64,000 nucleotides of DNA from Bacteroidetes bacterium GWF2_35_48. GTDB taxonomy: Bacteria; Bacteroidota; Bacteroidia; Bacteroidales; GWF2-35-48. Under the pieces are notes generated by a model. It saw nothing but the letters and a program-made list of their open reading frames with translations. It had not been told where the DNA came from and searched no databases. The stretch is taken from contig MEOG01000140.1 of NCBI GenBank assembly GCA_001769125.1, positions 29,287-93,286 on the forward strand, given 5' to 3'. Made by a program: the position numbers and the translations under genes. Shown here one piece after another: positions 32,814-41,161 of this stretch; the stretch's first letter is position 1; each line of letters starts with the position of its first letter.

Positions 32814-34115
32814 ATGCAGCCTTCAAAGCACAACATTATTTCAAAAATAAAAGACTCAAATGATTTTTTTATGGTCAATCCTTTATCCGGAAATGCCGAT
32901 ATTTTAACGGAGAAAGAGGTCATGGCATTCCAGAATGGCAAATTTGAGAATACCGATGAACTGATGGGAAAGGGCTATATTGTTGATCCGCTAAAAGAAC
33001 AAATGCTTTTTAATTATAAGTACATCCGTTCGCTTGAAAGTAAAAACGGTGATGAAATTCAGATTTTTTTTGTTCCCAATTACTCCTGTAATTTTGCGTG
33101 TTCCTATTGCTATCAGGATATGTATGAGCAAGCCAAAGATTTAAGTGATGCGAACATGATTGATGCTTTTTTCAATTACATTTCAGATGCTTTTAAGGAT
33201 CGCCAAAAATACATTACAATTTTTGGAGGCGAGCCACTTCTTGCTTCTGAAGCGCAAAAGCAAAATATTAAAAATATTATTTCTAAAGCAAAAATTTATA
33301 ATTTAGGAATTGCTGTTGTAACAAACGGATACCATCTAACAGAATATATTGATATCTTAAAACAAGGTATTATTCGCGAGATTCAGGTTACTTTAGACGG
33401 AACAAAAGAAATACATGATAAACGAAGATTTTTAAAAAATAAATCTGGAACTTTCGATAAAATTGTAGAAGGGATTGACGCCTGCATTGATGCGAAGCTA
33501 CCGGTTAATCTCAGGATTGTTGTTGACAAAGAGAACATAGATGATTTACCTGCATTAGCAAAATTTGCTATTAGTAAGGGCTGGACAAACTCTGTTTTTT
33601 TTAAAACGCAATTGGGAAGAAATTATGAATTGCATCATTGTCAGGAAGAAAATTCGCGCTTATTTACTCGTATTGAAATGTATGAAAATATTTACAATCT
33701 GATAAAAAAATATCCTGAAATTATAGAATTCCACAAGCCGGCATTTTCAATATCAAAATTTATTTTTGAAAATGAAGAGCTACCGGAGCCTTTATTCGAT
33801 TCCTGCCCTGCATGCAAAACGGAATGGGCTTTTGATTATACAGGAAAAATTTATTCTTGCACTGCAACTGTAGGTAAAGATGGGGAGGAGCTGGGAACAT
33901 TTTATCCACAGGTATTTCTTGATGAAAATAAAATAAAAGAATGGCAGCAACGTGATATTACATGTATTAAGGAGTGCAAGGAATGTTCTTTACAACTTGC
34001 TTGTGGTGGAGGTTGTGGCTCTGTAGCAAAAAATCAAACAGGAAAAATTGCAAGCCCTGATTGTCGGCCTGTAAAAGAATTGCTGGAATTAGGTTTTTCG
34101 TTGTATGCAAAGTGA
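32814..34115 (+). CDS. radical SAM/SPASM peptide-maturase-like protein
   Basis: 433 residues. N-terminal ~80 residues (FFMVNPLSGNADILTEKEV) resemble the RiPP-recognition-like leader-binding region of SPASM enzymes. Radical SAM core from ~85: the 4Fe-4S motif C92-NFA-C96-SY-C99, IFGGEPLL, VVTNGYHL, VTLDGTKEIHDKRR. C-terminal SPASM region has C331/C334, a Cys in KIYSCTATVG, and the cluster CIKECKECSLQLACGGGCG plus PDC, enough ligands for two auxiliary 4Fe-4S clusters. This architecture is that of anaerobic sulfatase- and peptide-maturing enzymes. No sulfatase is near; a small Cys peptide gene is directly upstream. It is therefore most likely a peptide modifier. The start at ATG 32814 lacks a ribosome site, as usual here. 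Confidence 0.85.
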   Translation: MQPSKHNIISKIKDSNDFFMVNPLSGNADILTEKEVMAFQNGKFENTDELMGKGYIVDPLKEQMLFNYKYIRSLESKNGDEIQIFFVPNYSCNFACSYCYQDMYEQAKDLSDANMIDAFFNYISDAFKDRQKYITIFGGEPLLASEAQKQNIKNIISKAKIYNLGIAVVTNGYHLTEYIDILKQGIIREIQVTLDGTKEIHDKRRFLKNKSGTFDKIVEGIDACIDAKLPVNLRIVVDKENIDDLPALAKFAISKGWTNSVFFKTQLGRNYELHHCQEENSRLFTRIEMYENIYNLIKKYPEIIEFHKPAFSISKFIFENEELPEPLFDSCPACKTEWAFDYTGKIYSCTATVGKDGEELGTFYPQVFLDENKIKEWQQRDITCIKECKECSLQLACGGGCGSVAKNQTGKIASPDCRPVKELLELGFSLYAK

Positions 34116-34262
34116 GCAACCTGGGTTTCGACTCCCCTCAACCCCCGGTTACTCTCCACCCTGCTGACTTCGGCTCCGCTCAGTCAGCGGTCAAACCTAT
34201 ACAACCTACAACCTGCAACCTGATAAGTTGAGCGAAGTCGAAACTTGCAACCTGCAACAACA
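34116..34262. repeat. mixed palindromic words between radical SAM and thioredoxin reductase genes
   Basis: GACTTCGGCTCCGCTCAGTC (34162) and GTTGAGCGAAGTCGAAAC (34227) are arms of the TTCGACTTCGCTCA family also seen at 10458; CAACCTGCAACCTG words follow. Non-coding. Confidence 0.55.
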
Positions 34263-34300
34263 ATAGTCTATTCATAAACAAAAACATAATCTTAAAAAAT

Positions 34301-35572
34301 ATGAAAGAAATAACATCTGCGGAATTTGAAAAAGAAGTACTGCAAAAAATAGGAATTGTTGTAGTAGATTTTTATTCAACTGAATGTCCACCATGCGAAG
34401 CATTGGCGCCAAAATTTGATGCATTGAGCGAACTCTATAAAGGGCATGCAGAGTTTGTGAAAATTTTCCGACAGGGGAACAAAGAGCTTGCTGCATCGCT
34501 TGGGGTAAGCGGTTCTCCAACTGTTTTATTTTTTCAGGATGGAAAACAAATCGGCGATGTTTTGTCTGGAGGGATTAAAAGAGCTGCAATTGAAAAGAAT
34601 CTTAATGCTTTATTACCTGAACAAATAGTTGCATCTATTGCATCAAAAATAGTTCCCGCTGAACAGCGTTGTGATGTATTGATTATTGGCGGTGGTCCAT
34701 CAGGTTTGGCTGCTGGAATTTATCTGGCACAGGCTAAAATTGATACGTTGATTGTGGATTCAGGTATGCCGGGAGGTCAAGTTTCAACAACGCATTTGGT
34801 TTCAAATTATCCCGGGTTTGCTGAACCTGTGAATGGGTATATGCTTACGCATTATATGACCGAGCAATGCAAAAATGCAGGTGTGCGCTTTAAACCTGCT
34901 GTTGATATTACCGATATTAATTTAAAAGAAAAAAAAATAATTGTTGATGGGTTTGAAACCATTCATGCAAAAAAAATAATAATCGCTACTGGCGCATCTC
35001 CTCGTTATCTGAATGTTCCCGGTGAAAAAGAATTAAAAGGGAAAGGCATCTCCTACTGCGCAACTTGCGATGCAAAATATTTTCAGGATAAAGAAGTAAT
35101 TGTTATAGGAGGAGGAAATTCTGCTGTGGAAGAATCTGAATTTATCAGTAAATTTGCGAGTAAAATTACAGTTATTCAGAATCTGGAAAAGCTTACAGCA
35201 AACAAGGAGGCGTGTGATAAATTACTTGGGAATCCAAAGGTGAGCGCATTTTATAATTCAGAACCCCGTTCTTTTGAAAAAACAGGAGACAGAATAAAAG
35301 TTAAAGTTGAGGATGTCCGTAAAAAAGAATTTATCACTTATGAAGCAGACGGAGCTTTTGTCTTTGTAGGAATGAAGCCCAACACAGACATGATAAAAGA
35401 TGAACTGGAAAAAGACAAATGGGGCTACATTAAAACAGATGAAGACATGCACACAAGCATTCAGGATGTTTTTGCGATAGGAGATTTAATCAGTAAAAAA
35501 TACAGACAAATTACAACAGCAGTTAATGACGGTACTATTGCAGCTATTGTTGCAGCAAAGGAGCTGGAATAA
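34301..35572 (+). CDS. thioredoxin-thioredoxin reductase fusion
   Basis: 423 residues. N-terminal thioredoxin domain (~1-105) with C29-P-P-C32 in YSTECPPCEAL and a cis-Pro loop GSPTVLFF; it lacks the usual Trp before the first Cys. C-terminal NADPH-dependent flavoprotein (~115-423): FAD loop IIGGGPSGLAAGIYLAQ, redox C253-A-T-C256-D, NADPH loop IGGGNSAVEES, and VFAIGDLISKKYRQITTAVNDG near the end. The fused order is thioredoxin first, reductase second, the reverse of the mycobacterial TrxR-Trx fusion. Self-contained reducing module for a cytosolic acceptor, perhaps the ArsM-like methyltransferase or radical SAM product upstream (inference). 185 bases downstream of the radical SAM gene. Confidence 0.88.
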   Translation: MKEITSAEFEKEVLQKIGIVVVDFYSTECPPCEALAPKFDALSELYKGHAEFVKIFRQGNKELAASLGVSGSPTVLFFQDGKQIGDVLSGGIKRAAIEKNLNALLPEQIVASIASKIVPAEQRCDVLIIGGGPSGLAAGIYLAQAKIDTLIVDSGMPGGQVSTTHLVSNYPGFAEPVNGYMLTHYMTEQCKNAGVRFKPAVDITDINLKEKKIIVDGFETIHAKKIIIATGASPRYLNVPGEKELKGKGISYCATCDAKYFQDKEVIVIGGGNSAVEESEFISKFASKITVIQNLEKLTANKEACDKLLGNPKVSAFYNSEPRSFEKTGDRIKVKVEDVRKKEFITYEADGAFVFVGMKPNTDMIKDELEKDKWGYIKTDEDMHTSIQDVFAIGDLISKKYRQITTAVNDGTIAAIVAAKELE

Positions 35573-35974
35573 TCAATATTACCGGATTTTTTATTTTCTG
35601 GTTTGCGGAAGTTTTTATAAATTTTTGGAAATAGTTAAGGTTTCATAATTTCAGACTAATCCTTGAGAAAAAAAACGAAAAATATTATAACCTTTTTAAT
35701 TCATAAACTTCTGCCATTTGTTTCATGTTGCAGCCTGCCTAGTCGAATTATTTACCTTTTAGTAAACAGGCAAGCTGTAACTTGCAACACTTTTATTAAA
35801 GTGAATAATTTATACACGACAAATGCAAAATCGTGTTGCTTGAATAATTGTCAAATATAGTAGTGTATAAAATGGGGGTAAAATTCAGGTAATTAAGTTA
35901 CTGAACTTTGGCATGAAAAATATATATTTTATTTGTAAATAGAAACAATTGTTAACAGCAATCCATGCAAGAGA
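35573..35974. other. gene-free stretch
   Basis: AT-rich. Contains a split inverted repeat GTTGCAGCCTGCCT (35728) ... AGGCAAGCTGTAACTTGCAAC (35770), related to the palindrome at 8628-8667 but carrying an insertion in its loop. A 65-codon frame across it is rejected because it covers the repeat and has no family features. Confidence 0.45.
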
Positions 35975-36132
35975 TATTACGGTGCTCTGCACCTTGGATA
36001 TTCTATCGCTTTTTAGTTTTACAAATATTATGCGGCTCTGCCGCTGCATTCCAAATATAGCAGCAGAGCTGCGATAACATTTGTAGCAGCAATAGCTGCG
36101 TTGTTTTCAAAGGTGCAGCGCACCGGAATATT
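35975..36132. repeat. composite palindromic element, GGTGCTCTGCACC family (copy 2)
   Basis: Order of hairpins: GGTGCTCTGCACC, GCGGCTCTGCCGC, GCAGCAGAGCTGC, GTAGCAGCAATAGCTGC, GGTGCAGCGCACC, with ATATTAC/GGAATATTA outer ends. The outer two and inner two hairpins are inverted copies of each other, so the whole could fold as one large cruciform. Closely matches 57776-57934. Confidence 0.8.
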
Positions 36133-36324
36133 ATTATTTTGATTTCAGCCCTAATTTTTCATGAAAACAGAAAAAGCAAAAAATAATTTATAATTCTCTT
36201 GAAAATGGCTGCTAATATCATTTTTTAGCGAATTAATTTTTGCGAAAGTTCAGTTAAGATATAATTCAGCACATCTAAATTTCAAGCAAAATAAATTATT
36301 TTTTTTCGACATTATAAAATCGCT

Positions 36325-36332
36325 TACATTTG
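36325..36332 (+). promoter_or_regulatory. -7 box before the NtrC-type regulator
   Basis: TACATTTG fits TAnnTTTG, 28 bases before the ATG; TTTT at the -33 position. Likely the promoter of the potassium module's first gene. Confidence 0.5.
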
Positions 36333-36359
36333 CAATAATATTTATTGATGTAAATCAAA

Positions 36360-37700
36360 ATGATTGCAAGCGTATTAATAATAGATGACGAAGATAAGCT
36401 CCGTAACCTCTTATCACGGATTATTAAATCAGAAGGGTTTGATGTTTCTGAAGCTTCAGACTGTAAAACTGCTTTAAAAAAAGTTGACGTTTCTCACTAT
36501 GATATTATCTTATGCGATGTTAAACTTCCTGATGGAAATGGTATAGACTTGATAAAGCAATTAAAGTCGAAAAGCAAAGAATCTGAAATAATATTATTAA
36601 CCGCTTATGGTAATATTCCCGACGGTGTACAGGCAATAAAAAATGGTGCATTCGACTACATTGTAAAAGGAGATGATAATAATAAAATCATTCCTTTATT
36701 GCATAGAGCAAGTGAAAAAATACATTTACTAAAGCGAATAGAAACCCTTGAAAATAAAGTTAAGGAAAAATATTCTTTTGACGGCATTAGTTGTAAATCA
36801 AAGATAATTAAACAAGCCATTGAATTTGCTGAAAAGGTTGCAAATACGAATACATCTGTTTTACTTACCGGAGAAACCGGAACAGGAAAAGAGGTTTTTG
36901 CTCAATCAATTCACAATGAAAGTCCTTTTGCAAAGAATAATTTTGTTGCTTTAAATTGCAGTAATTTTAATAAAGATGTTTTAGAAAGCGAGTTGTTCGG
37001 GTACAAACAAGGTGCTTTTACCGGAGCTATAAAAGATAAAAAAGGTTTATTGGAAGAAGCAAATAACGGAACTTTGTTTTTAGATGAAATCGGGGATATG
37101 CCTTATGAATTGCAGGCAAAATTACTTAGGGTTATTGAAACCAATCAATTTATTAAATTAGGCGATACAAAAACAATTACTGCAAATTTTCGCTTGATTG
37201 CAGCAACAAACAAGAACCTGAAAAAAGAATGTGAAGAACAGCGTTTCCGGTCTGATTTATTTTACAGAATCAGTACATTTCATATTGACATACCGCCATT
37301 AAGAGAGCGAAAAGAAGATATTGAACCCCTTGCGGAATTTTTTGTAAAGCAATTTGCGGAGAAAACAAAAAAGAATATCAATTCAATTAATAAAGCGTAT
37401 TTAAAAAAACTGTCGTTGTATCAGTGGCCCGGTAATATTCGTGAATTGAAAAATATAATAGAGCGCAGCGTAATACTTGAAAATAGCAATGAATTAACAG
37501 TAGATACTCTTCCAATTGATTTAACAATTATCAATAATGGTACTAATGAAACAAGCCAATTAGAACTTGCGGTAATTGAGAAAAACCACATTATTAAAGT
37601 CCTGAACCATGCTAAAGGAAATAAAGCTGAAACCGCACGGCTTTTAAATATTGCAGTTACAACTTTATACAGAAAATTAGAAGAATATAAAATTGAATAA
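36360..37700 (+). CDS. sigma-54-dependent NtrC-type response regulator
   Basis: 446 residues. Receiver domain 1-115 with acidic pocket D9/D10 and phospho-acceptor D53 in ILCDVKLPDG; AAA+ domain ~135-370 with Walker A GETGTGKE, sigma-54 contact loop GAFTGA, Walker B TLFLDEIGDM and arginine fingers in FRSDLFYRIS; Fis-type helix-turn-helix at the end (KAETARLLNIAVTTLYRKL). It activates RpoN-dependent promoters when phosphorylated. Its partner is probably the kinase at 41162, with potassium transport genes between them. A clear -24/-12 element was not found ahead of the next gene. Confidence 0.93.
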   Translation: MIASVLIIDDEDKLRNLLSRIIKSEGFDVSEASDCKTALKKVDVSHYDIILCDVKLPDGNGIDLIKQLKSKSKESEIILLTAYGNIPDGVQAIKNGAFDYIVKGDDNNKIIPLLHRASEKIHLLKRIETLENKVKEKYSFDGISCKSKIIKQAIEFAEKVANTNTSVLLTGETGTGKEVFAQSIHNESPFAKNNFVALNCSNFNKDVLESELFGYKQGAFTGAIKDKKGLLEEANNGTLFLDEIGDMPYELQAKLLRVIETNQFIKLGDTKTITANFRLIAATNKNLKKECEEQRFRSDLFYRISTFHIDIPPLRERKEDIEPLAEFFVKQFAEKTKKNINSINKAYLKKLSLYQWPGNIRELKNIIERSVILENSNELTVDTLPIDLTIINNGTNETSQLELAVIEKNHIIKVLNHAKGNKAETARLLNIAVTTLYRKLEEYKIE

Positions 37701-37852
37701 CCGTATCAAAACGCTATTATAACCCTTTCAAAATGCTATGTTAATTTTCTTCTTAAAAAATCAGTTTTCTTTTTAATTCACTCACTTTCAGTTTTCTTTA
37801 TTATTTATTATTGTCAGGTATAAATTTTGGTAATTCCAAAAAAAATATATTT

Positions 37853-38191
37853 ATGGAAACAAAAATTAAAAATACCCTGACAAAATGGTTTCCCGATGCC
37901 TTTTCTTCTTTCTCAGGTATTGATGACGCTTCCGATTACGAGGTTTTGAACTACTTTGCACAATCCACTCTCAATCTTCTTAAACAGAATCAGATTGAGC
38001 AATGCAGGGAGCATTTAAAAATTATCAATCTGCTTTATTCAGGTGGTACCTTACATGACAAGAATGCCATTGAAAACGAATTTTTGGCTATTCTCGTTTG
38101 TGCTGAAATGCCAACGCTGTTAAAAACGCATATTGATATGATGCCAAAAGAGCTCAGGGCTGTGTATTTGAAAACTATTTTGGAAAACTAA
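37853..38191 (+). CDS. small acidic protein of unknown function in the trk module
   Basis: 112 residues. The frame is open for 14 codons further upstream from a TTG, but ATG 37853 gives a clean start METKIKNTLTKWFPD. Helical, no signal or membrane segment: FPDAFSSFSGIDDASDYEVLNYFAQST, then LKIINLLYSGGTLHDKNAIENEFL. Proteins like this occur beside potassium uptake genes in other Bacteroidota as I recall, but I cannot name a function. 12 bases before trkA, so co-transcribed and possibly an accessory or regulator of the transporter. Confidence 0.75.
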   Translation: METKIKNTLTKWFPDAFSSFSGIDDASDYEVLNYFAQSTLNLLKQNQIEQCREHLKIINLLYSGGTLHDKNAIENEFLAILVCAEMPTLLKTHIDMMPKELRAVYLKTILEN

Positions 38192-38203
38192 CATTGAATT
38201 TTT

Positions 38204-39538
38204 ATGAAAATTGTAATTGCCGGAGGTGGAGATATTGGTTTTTATCTCGCAAAATTATTAGAACAGGAATATAAAAATATAGTTTTAATTGATTCTCAAA
38301 AAGAGAATTTAAAAAGTGTTGAAACAAATCTTGGAATAGCAACAATACTGGGCGATTCCACAAGTTATAAAACTTTAAAGGATGCAGGGGTTGATTCCTG
38401 TAATTATTTTATTGGTTTTACTTCTTCGGAGTCTGTAAATATTTTATCCTGCATATTAGCAAAAAAGTTAGGAGCGAAACACACTGTGGCACGTATCAGC
38501 AATATGGAATATATCTTAAATAAAGATACACTGAATTTCAAAATTAATGGTATTGATGATATTATTTCGCCTGAATTTTTAGCGGCAAGAGAAATTGAAC
38601 AAATTCTTAAAGAGCCATCATTAACAGAAAGTATTGAAATTGAAGACGGAAAACTAAAAGTAATTGGTTTACATCTTGATGAGAATTCTGGAATCGTTGG
38701 AAAGTCTTTAGCGGAATCCGCAAAATTCAATACTGATAATTCTTTCATGATTGCTGCCATTCACCGTTCAGGAAAAACAATTATTCCAAATGGTAAAACT
38801 ATTTTTGAAACTGGAGATTATTTGTACTTTATTACTACCGATAAAACAGCAAGGCAAATTCTTGAATTTACAGGCAACCCTCTGATAGAAATTAAAAATA
38901 TATTGATTGTAGGGGGCAGTCGGACGGGAGAATATATTGCCCACAGATTAAACAAAAATTTTAAAATAACTCTCATTGAAAAAGATCAGACAAAATGTAA
39001 CGACCTTGCTTTACGCATAGAAAACATTCAGGTTGTTCATGGCGATTGTACCAATACAAAACTGCTCGAAGAAGAAAGAATTGGAAATTATAATGCCTTT
39101 GTATCTGTTACCGGAAATTCTGAAACAAACATTTTAAGTTGCATGGTTGCAAAACACCACAATGTTACAAAAACCATTGCTTTAATTGAAAATATTGGGC
39201 TTATTGATTATTCCCAAAATCTCGGAATAGATACGCTGCTTAATAAAAAACTTGCTGCCGCAAATTTCCTGTTTAAGAAAATTATTAGAGGCAATAAATT
39301 ATCTTTTTTGTATGGGGTTGATGCTGAGATTATGGAATTCACACTTCATAATGATTCCGGTTTAATAAATAAACCGATAAAAGAACTCAATTTTCCTAAA
39401 AAAGCAATAATCAGTGGCGTAATTCGTAATGGGGAAGGGTATGTTACTCTAGGAGATTTTGAATTTAAGGCAAATGATAAAGTATTTGTGTTTTCTGACT
39501 CACAAAGCAGTAATAAGGTGGTGTCATTTTTCGAATAA
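38204..39538 (+). CDS. trkA: Trk system potassium uptake protein TrkA
   Basis: 444 residues: two repeats of RCK-N plus RCK-C. Dinucleotide-binding loops at residue ~4 (IVIAGGGDIGFYLAKLL) and ~230 (NILIVGGSRTGEYIAHRL), each followed by an acidic strand end (LIDSQ, LIEKD) and ILGDST / VVHGDCT motifs. RCK-C domains end each half. TrkA binds NAD(H)/ATP and gates the TrkH channel from the cytosol. Full length. Located 12 bases before trkH, in the order trkA-trkH. Confidence 0.94.
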   Translation: MKIVIAGGGDIGFYLAKLLEQEYKNIVLIDSQKENLKSVETNLGIATILGDSTSYKTLKDAGVDSCNYFIGFTSSESVNILSCILAKKLGAKHTVARISNMEYILNKDTLNFKINGIDDIISPEFLAAREIEQILKEPSLTESIEIEDGKLKVIGLHLDENSGIVGKSLAESAKFNTDNSFMIAAIHRSGKTIIPNGKTIFETGDYLYFITTDKTARQILEFTGNPLIEIKNILIVGGSRTGEYIAHRLNKNFKITLIEKDQTKCNDLALRIENIQVVHGDCTNTKLLEEERIGNYNAFVSVTGNSETNILSCMVAKHHNVTKTIALIENIGLIDYSQNLGIDTLLNKKLAAANFLFKKIIRGNKLSFLYGVDAEIMEFTLHNDSGLINKPIKELNFPKKAIISGVIRNGEGYVTLGDFEFKANDKVFVFSDSQSSNKVVSFFE

Positions 39539-39550
39539 AATATAAAACTT

Positions 39551-41131
39551 ATGAAGTATAGAAAGATAGATACTTTTAAAATGATATTCCGTCAAATTGG
39601 GAGCCTTCTTATAATATTAGGAATTACGATGGTTGTGCCAACAATTGTATCATTAATTTATAGTGAGTATTATTCATTATTTGGCTTTGTAATTTCTGGT
39701 TTGATATGTTTGTTAATTGGAAGCTTACTTTATTACAGAATTAAATCAAACTATGAGCCACTTAAAAGACATGCACTTATAATCGCAGCGATGGGATGGT
39801 TGTCTATAGCTATTATGGGTTCTCTTCCTTTTATCATAATTGCCTATATTACTCCATTGGAAATTACCCAAGGATTTATTCCTGCCGGAGCAGATTACCA
39901 GTCAAGTCTTTTTTTCTTTAAGAATCCTTTGCATGCACTTTTTGAAAGCATGAGTGGTTTTACAACAACTGGTTTATCAATGGCTGTGCATGAGCCAAGT
40001 ATTGGGAACGGACTTCTGTTTTACAGGCATTTTATTCAATGGCTTGGTGGTGCAGGATTTGTTGTTTTAACAATTTCAATTTTAAGACAGCCTAACGGAA
40101 AGATTTCCTATCTGCTTTATAACGCAGAATCAACAGGGGAAAGACTAAGAACTACAATAATTGAAACAGCTCGTTCCATTTGGAAAGTTTATATATTTTT
40201 AACTTTGTTTTGCTTCGTATTTTTGATAATGGGTATCTACTTTCTTTTACCAGAATATAGTTTATCAGATAATATATTTGATGCTATAAATCATGCAATG
40301 GCCGGAATGTCTACAGGTGGTTTTAGCACACTCGACAACAGTATTGCAGAATACCAAAGTCAAGGAGCTGAAATTTTACTTCTATTTCCAATGATATTAG
40401 GGGCATTGTCTTTGCCGTTTTATGTGAGGTTTTTTAACTTAAAGCAATACAATCAGCTTTGGAAAGATTTACAAACAAAATCTTTATTAATATTATTTGT
40501 AATTGGTAGTCTTGTATTATCATTCATGTTGTTCATTTCAGGCACCATTTCCGAACCAATCCGAGTAGGGATTTTTCAATTTGTTAGCGCACTTTCTACA
40601 ACAGGCTGGCAAACATCCGATATTCATACGTGGGATAGTGCTTCTGTATTGTTTATTGTTATAACCGGAATGATTATTGGGGGTTCACTAGGGGCTACTG
40701 TAGGTGGAGTAAAAATTATCAGAGTACTCATCCTTTTTAAAGGTCTGTTCTGGAGAATAGGAGGTTACTTTAGGTCTGAAGAATCAGTTAATATTGCAAC
40801 TGTGAATAACCAAAGACTTTTACCTGATGAAATGAACAAGGAGCTTGCTACTGTTTCAACCTTTATTTTTATATACTGCATTTTTCTTCTTCTGGGCACT
40901 GTAATAGGATACTATGCAATGGGTAACGGGTTTACAATAAAGGACGCATTGTTTGAATCAGCATCTGCTCAGGGAACGGTTGGTTTATCTTGCGGTATTA
41001 CAATCCCTGAAATGTCTCCTATCCTTGAAGTAACATATATTTTTCAAATGTGGATTGGACGACTTGAAATAATCCCGATATTAGTTCTTTTCAGGGCAAT
41101 TTTTTTTGGAACAAAACCTTTTCTTTCCTAA
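39551..41131 (+). CDS. trkH: Trk system potassium uptake protein TrkH
   Basis: 526 residues, about 10-12 transmembrane helices and four selectivity-loop segments with the SKT glycine positions (SGFTTTGLSM near 139, AGMSTGGFST near 253, SALSTTGWQT near 350, SAQGTVGLSC near 475). TrkH forms the K+-conducting pore and works with TrkA. Sits 12 bases after trkA and 30 bases before the kinase gene, so one operon. Full length. Confidence 0.94.
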   Translation: MKYRKIDTFKMIFRQIGSLLIILGITMVVPTIVSLIYSEYYSLFGFVISGLICLLIGSLLYYRIKSNYEPLKRHALIIAAMGWLSIAIMGSLPFIIIAYITPLEITQGFIPAGADYQSSLFFFKNPLHALFESMSGFTTTGLSMAVHEPSIGNGLLFYRHFIQWLGGAGFVVLTISILRQPNGKISYLLYNAESTGERLRTTIIETARSIWKVYIFLTLFCFVFLIMGIYFLLPEYSLSDNIFDAINHAMAGMSTGGFSTLDNSIAEYQSQGAEILLLFPMILGALSLPFYVRFFNLKQYNQLWKDLQTKSLLILFVIGSLVLSFMLFISGTISEPIRVGIFQFVSALSTTGWQTSDIHTWDSASVLFIVITGMIIGGSLGATVGGVKIIRVLILFKGLFWRIGGYFRSEESVNIATVNNQRLLPDEMNKELATVSTFIFIYCIFLLLGTVIGYYAMGNGFTIKDALFESASAQGTVGLSCGITIPEMSPILEVTYIFQMWIGRLEIIPILVLFRAIFFGTKPFLS

Positions 41132-41161
41132 TTTTGAAATTGAAAATGAAATCAAAATGCA

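Noticed and set aside
32814..34115. Anaerobic sulfatase maturase
   Set aside because: The domain layout fits, but no sulfatase gene is in the window and the Cys peptide gene directly upstream gives a better candidate substrate.
35663..35860. 65-codon plus-strand frame
   Set aside because: Spans an inverted repeat shared with other gaps; no plausible domain or neighbour.
37700..37853. Sigma-54 (-24/-12) promoter before the small trk-module gene
   Set aside because: The only candidate (AGGTATAAATTTTGG) lacks the GC of the -12 element; too weak to call.
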